Origin: Caldifarciminota bacterium UBA1063
GTDB taxonomy: Bacteria; Hydrothermota; Hydrothermia; UBA1063
DNA length: 10,215 nucleotides
Direction: 5' to 3'
Assembly (NCBI GenBank): GCA_002316275.1
Contig: DCDE01000028.1
Coordinates: 1-10,215 of the forward strand
Below the pieces are notes generated by a model that saw only the letters and a program-made list of their open reading frames with translations, was not told the DNA's origin and made no database searches. Below are positions 7,415-10,215 of this stretch, piece by piece (the stretch's first letter is position 1; every line of letters begins with the position of its first letter). The position numbers and the translations under genes were made by a program.

Positions 7415-8095
7415 ATGATGGAGTCAAAACTACAAAACCTAAAAGAAGCAATTCATGCGTACCACTTACATGTTTCAAATATGCTCCAGAAGTCTATTCT
7501 TGGTATAGTAAATAAAGATAGAAAACTTTTAGAAGAAGTGATTGCAAAAGACGAACCCTTTGCTAATGAAAAGGAGCTGCAGGTCGATGAGCTGTGCATA
7601 GATTTCATTGCTTTATACGCTCCAAGGGGGAGAACCCTTAGAACTGTTATTATGATTATGAAGATGAATAATGACTTTGAAAGAATCTGCGATCAGTGCG
7701 TAAATATATCCGAGTGCGGCCTTAGGTTAACTGAAATACCAGGTTCTGCACTACCAGCATCATTAATTGAAATGGTCGAATATACTACTATAATGCTGAA
7801 AGATGCATTTAATTCATTTCATCACGATGACTCCGCTCTTGCTAAAGACATCCTTAAAAGGGACGAAATAGTTGATAACCTCCACCACAACAACGTAAGA
7901 ATGCTGGCTGAAGAGTGTACCGAGAGAGATCTTTCTACTGAGGCAGCCATCGACCTCTTAATAATATCAAGCAACCTGGAGCGGATAGCAGACCTCTCAA
8001 CGAATATTGCAGAAGATGTGATTTACATAGTAGAAGGCAAGACCTACAAACATGGACATTATAAAAATGACCTCGGAAGCTTGAATTTAGATTAA
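7415..8095 (+). CDS. phoU: Phosphate signalling protein PhoU
   Basis: This 226-aa, all-helical cytoplasmic protein has two three-helix PhoU repeats. The metal-binding signature appears twice: E89-R-I-C-D93-Q-C-V-N97-I, and E189-R-I-A-D193-L-S-T-N197-I-A-E200. PhoU connects the Pst transporter to PhoR and keeps the kinase inhibitory when phosphate is sufficient. Loss of PhoU in other bacteria gives constitutive Pho expression and toxic phosphate uptake. AAGGAGG (7403-7409) overlaps the pstB stop and lies 5 nt before the ATG at 7415 and 8 nt before a second in-frame ATG at 7418; either could be used. The frame is open from 7265, but that part runs over pstB and is not real. It is the last gene of the pst operon, and no convincing intrinsic terminator follows. 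Confidence 0.95.
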   Translation: MMESKLQNLKEAIHAYHLHVSNMLQKSILGIVNKDRKLLEEVIAKDEPFANEKELQVDELCIDFIALYAPRGRTLRTVIMIMKMNNDFERICDQCVNISECGLRLTEIPGSALPASLIEMVEYTTIMLKDAFNSFHHDDSALAKDILKRDEIVDNLHHNNVRMLAEECTERDLSTEAAIDLLIISSNLERIADLSTNIAEDVIYIVEGKTYKHGHYKNDLGSLNLD

Positions 8096-8238
8096 ATGCA
8101 CTTCTTTCTACGAATCAATTTGCGGCTTGGTCTAAGCTTGTTATAAAGTAAAAAATACCAGAACATCTCACCACCCCAAAACCATATTTCAGAAAATAAA
8201 GAAGTTGTACATGCCCTTACCTCTCTTTTCTACTCTCT
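8096..8238. other. Gap after phoU, no intact gene
   Basis: This holds no recognisable gene or strong terminator. On the minus strand, a 45-codon open frame spans 8092-8229 and ends by overlapping the phoU stop. It contains W-Y-F-L-L-Y-N-K-L-R-P-S-R-K-L and a basic tail. The Y-N-x-x-R-P run faintly recalls the C-terminal ends of some DDE transposases, but one short motif is too little to call it. It may belong to the same decayed minus-strand material as the adjoining stretch. Confidence 0.3.
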
Positions 8239-8665
8239 TCACAGCTTCACCACCAGTTCCAATACATTCCTCTTTCCCGTTATTAATTCCTCTATCAACT
8301 CGGACGAAAGCATCATCTCATAAAACTCCTCTTCATACCTTTTAGAATATCTATAAAGCGGCGCCTTCCCAGCTTCCCTACGACCATACCCCTCAATCTT
8401 CTTCATGCCCTCCTCTGCACTACAGGTGAATATGAAAAATGTCTCAAGTACCTGCGCAAAGTAAGACTTGGATTATGACGAACATAGTTTAACAGCACAT
8501 AAAAAATGGTATCGTATCTATATCTGTACCGATACCTACTTCCTTTTTCTATAGATGCTTTCTCAGCACTCCAGCAAAGATCTCCTTTATCCTACTTAGC
8601 ATCTCTTCGCTTGGAGCTACAATTGCTAAAGATTCTAATAGAAGCTTGAATATAACTAAAGTAAG
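8239..8665 (-). pseudogene. Probable decayed minus-strand gene of unknown family
   Basis: Three minus-strand frames, each open and protein-like, overlap in relay. The first covers 8665-8549 (38 aa, with E-E-M-L-S-R-I-K-E-I-F-A-G-V-L-R-K). The second covers 8591-8403 (62 aa, with an Arg-Tyr repeat, then D-T-I-F-Y-V-L-L-N-Y-V-R-H-N-P). The third covers 8472-8239 (77 aa, with E-G-M-K-K-I-E-G-Y-G-R-R-E-A and an acidic helix R-Y-E-E-E-F-Y-E-M-M-L). The plus strand is pyrimidine-rich over 8200-8440, as expected if the minus strand codes. The pattern suits a gene broken by frameshifts near 8550-8590 and 8405-8470. I do not recognise the family. Alternatively, the last part is a genuine 55-aa small protein starting at the ATG 8406-8404, which has an AGAGGAGGG site just upstream. 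Confidence 0.4.
8508..8536. repeat. 7-bp inverted repeat within the decayed region
   Basis: GGTATCG (8508-8514) pairs with CGATACC (8530-8536) across 15 nt, which are themselves built of TATC/TATAT units. Part of the symmetry comes from the degenerate hexamer repeat that encodes Arg-Tyr units on the minus strand. No T-tract follows on either strand, so it is not an intrinsic terminator. Confidence 0.5.
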
Positions 8666-8707
8666 CTATTTGTAATTATACTCGGTAATTTTAAAACCCT
8701 AATCATG

Positions 8708-9436
8708 CTATCGGAGATAGAAGGTCGCTTGAACAGTAACCATTACCTCTTTCTCCTTGGACCGGGTATTATACGTCCCGTAATCAGAAATTTCCACCGA
8801 ACCAGGCGCCATTACCTGGACCACGCCCATCCGCGCTGATTTTATTTTCCCGACCTTCCTTCCGGTACTTTTCGCTATAACCTCTGCCCTATTTTTCGCA
8901 TCCACCATAGCATCGTTTAAAAGACTGATGCGCAATTCTGGTAACTTTGAGTAATAAAACTCTACATTATTTGAAACTATGTTTACCCCCTGACCTACAA
9001 GATCATAGACCTTACTTGCTACTTCTTCAATTTTGTTCACGTCATTTAAAGTCACTACAATTTCCTGATTAAACTGGTAGTGAAATCTATCACTTCTTTC
9101 TGAATAGAGCCAGGGCTGACTTGTATTAATCTCTGAAACTTCAACATTTCTATCATCAATTCCCACACTTGCAAGAAACTCCCTAACTTTTGATAGATCT
9201 CTTCCCATCTTAGTATAGCCTTCATTGAGCGTAGGAGCAATGTATGAAATCGTTATAATCCACCGTACTTGATCGGAACTCACCTGGGTTTTTGTAGAAC
9301 CAGTGACAGTTATTGTATTGTCCATCCTTTTAATTCCACGTAGGGTGGTTGCAATTATTATTGCGCATATAATAAATCCTATGCTTAATATAATTGCTGG
9401 AACCAAACGTGACTTTGATGAACATTTGTCATCCAT
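8708..9436 (-). CDS. SIMPL (DUF541) domain protein with N-terminal membrane anchor
   Basis: This 242-aa protein has a short hydrophilic start, one membrane segment (about 12-30) and then a SIMPL/DUF541 domain (about 39-242). The domain opens with I-T-V-T-G-S-T-K-T-Q-V-S-S-D, the usual first strand of the family. The helix L-N-D-A-M-V-D-A-K-N-R-A-E-V-I-A-K-S-T-G followed by R-K-V-G-K-I (173-198) is its best-conserved part. Relatives such as E. coli YggE are exported or cell-envelope proteins linked loosely to oxidative-stress tolerance; the biochemical activity is unknown. The anchor should place the domain outside the cytoplasmic membrane. The ATG is preceded by AGGAGG (9449-9444), 7 nt away. 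The gene starts 17 nt after the DJ-1 family gene and is probably read from the same promoter. A short CTATC/GATAG hairpin covers its last codons. Confidence 0.85.
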   Translation of the reverse strand: MDDKCSSKSRLVPAIILSIGFIICAIIIATTLRGIKRMDNTITVTGSTKTQVSSDQVRWIITISYIAPTLNEGYTKMGRDLSKVREFLASVGIDDRNVEVSEINTSQPWLYSERSDRFHYQFNQEIVVTLNDVNKIEEVASKVYDLVGQGVNIVSNNVEFYYSKLPELRISLLNDAMVDAKNRAEVIAKSTGRKVGKIKSARMGVVQVMAPGSVEISDYGTYNTRSKEKEVMVTVQATFYLR

Positions 9437-9453
9437 AGCCTATCCTCCTAATT

Positions 9454-9981
9454 TTATTTCTTCCTCTCACCTAAAGCTTTGATAATCTCTTCAGCAAAAG
9501 CCTTTGCAGCATCAGGTCCACTTCCGGTCACGATCCTCCCGTCTCTCTCAACAGGTTTTCCTGTATACTTCCCCCCATTTTTACTGACTTCATCAGCTGC
9601 AGATTTCCAAATAGTCGCCTTCCTCCCTTTAAGAAGCCCCGCATGGGCAAGGGTCGCAGGCGCTAAGCAGATAGCACCTAGCAACTTTGTCTCATCCTTA
9701 TAAAAATCCAGAAGTTTCTGATGTAGTTTAGTGTCATTCCAATATACTGTTGAACCCATCCCGCCAACAAGGATAACCACATCATATTTCGAAAAATCTT
9801 CATCATAAACAACAACATCTGGTATTACCGAAGCACCTAACATACCTTTCGCAGGCGTAGTATCAGTGGAAGCCACTACAACTCGGTATCCTTCCTCTTC
9901 AAAAATTCCTTTTGGAGTAAGCAATTCCTCATCCCTAAAATTTTCATGGGCAATTACCATAAGTATTTGTTTTTCTTCCAT
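9454..9981 (-). CDS. DJ-1/PfpI (ThiJ) superfamily protein
   Basis: This 175-aa cytoplasmic protein has the DJ-1/PfpI flavodoxin-like fold. It opens with K-Q-I-L-M-V-I-A, then F-R-D-E-E, where Glu18 or Glu19 matches the conserved glutamate that contacts the active cysteine. V-V-I-L-V-G-G-M-G-S (68-77) is the next core strand. The nucleophile elbow is A-I-C-L-A-P-A-T-L-A with Cys105. The residue after Cys105 is Leu, not the His of true PfpI proteases (C-H-G), so this is nearer to DJ-1/YajL-type proteins, and protease activity is doubtful. Start choice: the ATG at 9981 has AGGAGGGG about 8-10 nt upstream and gives the standard N-terminus. The frame also opens at an ATG at 10032, adding 17 hydrophobic residues, but that codon has no ribosome site. 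It is the first gene of a two-gene operon with the SIMPL gene. Confidence 0.87.
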   Translation of the reverse strand: MEEKQILMVIAHENFRDEELLTPKGIFEEEGYRVVVASTDTTPAKGMLGASVIPDVVVYDEDFSKYDVVILVGGMGSTVYWNDTKLHQKLLDFYKDETKLLGAICLAPATLAHAGLLKGRKATIWKSAADEVSKNGGKYTGKPVERDGRIVTGSGPDAAKAFAEEIIKALGERKK

Positions 9982-10038
9982 TGCTTTTTCCCCTCCTGCT
10001 ACTAATAAACATAAAAAAACCATCCAGACCATGACGGG

Positions 10039-10067
10039 ATTATATCACAACATTTCTGAATTGTCAA
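10039..10067 (-). promoter_or_regulatory. Consensus promoter of the DJ-1/SIMPL operon
   Basis: Read on the minus strand, TTGACA (10067-10062) is followed by a 17-bp spacer ending in TGA and a perfect TATAAT (10044-10039). This is a full match to both hexamers of the housekeeping sigma factor plus an extended -10. The start point is expected near 10032. This gives a leader of about 50 nt carrying the AGGAGGGG site, or a leaderless message if the ATG at 10032 is used. Confidence 0.85.
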
Positions 10068-10178
10068 TGTTTCTATGTACTGAATTCGTATCACCTGGCA
10101 CAGCGATCGTCTTTTCACACTATAGATACATAGACTAAACTAACATCAAACCCACAACATGCAATATTTCGAAGGCTA

Positions 10179-10187
10179 TGGTATAAA
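10179..10187 (+). promoter_or_regulatory. Extended -10 promoter of the gene at the right edge
   Basis: TGG precedes TATAAA (10182-10187), an extended -10 with five of six matches. The hexamer 17 bp upstream (ATGCAA) is a poor -35. The predicted start near 10194 leaves a leader of about a dozen bases that begins just before the GGAGG site. Confidence 0.5.
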
Positions 10188-10206
10188 ATCGTACCGGAGG
10201 ATGAAT

Positions 10207-10215
10207 ATGGAGTTC
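10207..10215 (+). CDS. Start of an unidentified gene, truncated by the window end
   Basis: An ATG at 10207 has GGAGG (10196-10200) 6 nt upstream and begins M-E-F before the window ends. The in-frame ATG at 10201 abuts the GGAGG and is too close to be used. The gene is divergent from the DJ-1/SIMPL operon. Nothing can be said about the product. Confidence 0.55.

Noticed and set aside
8096..8707. CRISPR array, tRNA or riboswitch in the long gap
   Set aside because: There are no regularly spaced repeats, no tRNA arms or CCA-adjacent cloverleaf, and no recognisable aptamer core.
8708..8720. CTATC/GATAG hairpin at the end of the SIMPL gene as a terminator
   Set aside because: The stem is 5 bp with a 3-nt loop inside the coding end, and no clear T-run follows on the minus strand.

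Overview
The window is a compact stretch of a bacterial chromosome. It is AT-rich, genes overlap or lie a few bases apart, and Shine-Dalgarno sites are strong (GGAGG type). The core is a phosphate-starvation locus. The lineage cannot be fixed from the sequence. The phosphate-binding protein has a plain signal peptide without a lipobox cysteine, which points to a diderm (Gram-negative-type) envelope. The sensor kinase (576 aa, with an extracytoplasmic domain) and the TTAACA-like operator resemble those of Bacillus. A deep-branching, perhaps thermophilic, diderm bacterium is a reasonable guess, no more.

Layout of the plus strand. At 1-164 is the C-terminal end of RNase PH (rph). It is followed 4 nt later by a PLP-dependent low-specificity threonine aldolase (169-1197). 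After a 191-nt gap comes the Pho block: a PhoB/PhoP-type response regulator (1389-2069, GTG start, apparently leaderless) and a PhoR-type kinase (2066-3796, TTG start, 4-nt overlap). Next is an operator of four 11-bp direct repeats that overlaps the end of the kinase gene, then pstS (3880-4908), pstC (4896-5831), pstA (5828-6658), pstB (6646-7404) and phoU (7415-8095). Several genes need shorter starts than the longest open frame (pstS, pstB, phoU).

From 8096 to 8707 there is no intact recognisable gene. On the minus strand, three overlapping open frames with protein-like composition look like the wreck of one gene of unknown family. One arm contains an Arg-Tyr dipeptide repeat written with varied synonymous codons.

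On the minus strand, a DJ-1/PfpI-family protein (9454-9981) and a membrane-anchored SIMPL/DUF541 protein (8708-9436) form a two-gene operon. It is read from a promoter with a perfect TTGACA / 17 bp / TGnTATAAT match. A further plus-strand gene begins at 10207, with its own extended -10 and GGAGG site, and runs off the window.

How the genes work together: PstS captures periplasmic phosphate, PstC and PstA form the channel, and PstB drives import. PhoU, with the Pst complex, keeps PhoR in its inhibitory state when phosphate is plentiful. When phosphate is short, PhoR phosphorylates the regulator, which is expected to bind the 11-bp repeats and activate pstSCAB-phoU. No wholly new system is apparent. 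The most notable items are the Pho-box array, the leaderless regulator gene, the paired 13-nt overlaps and the decayed locus.
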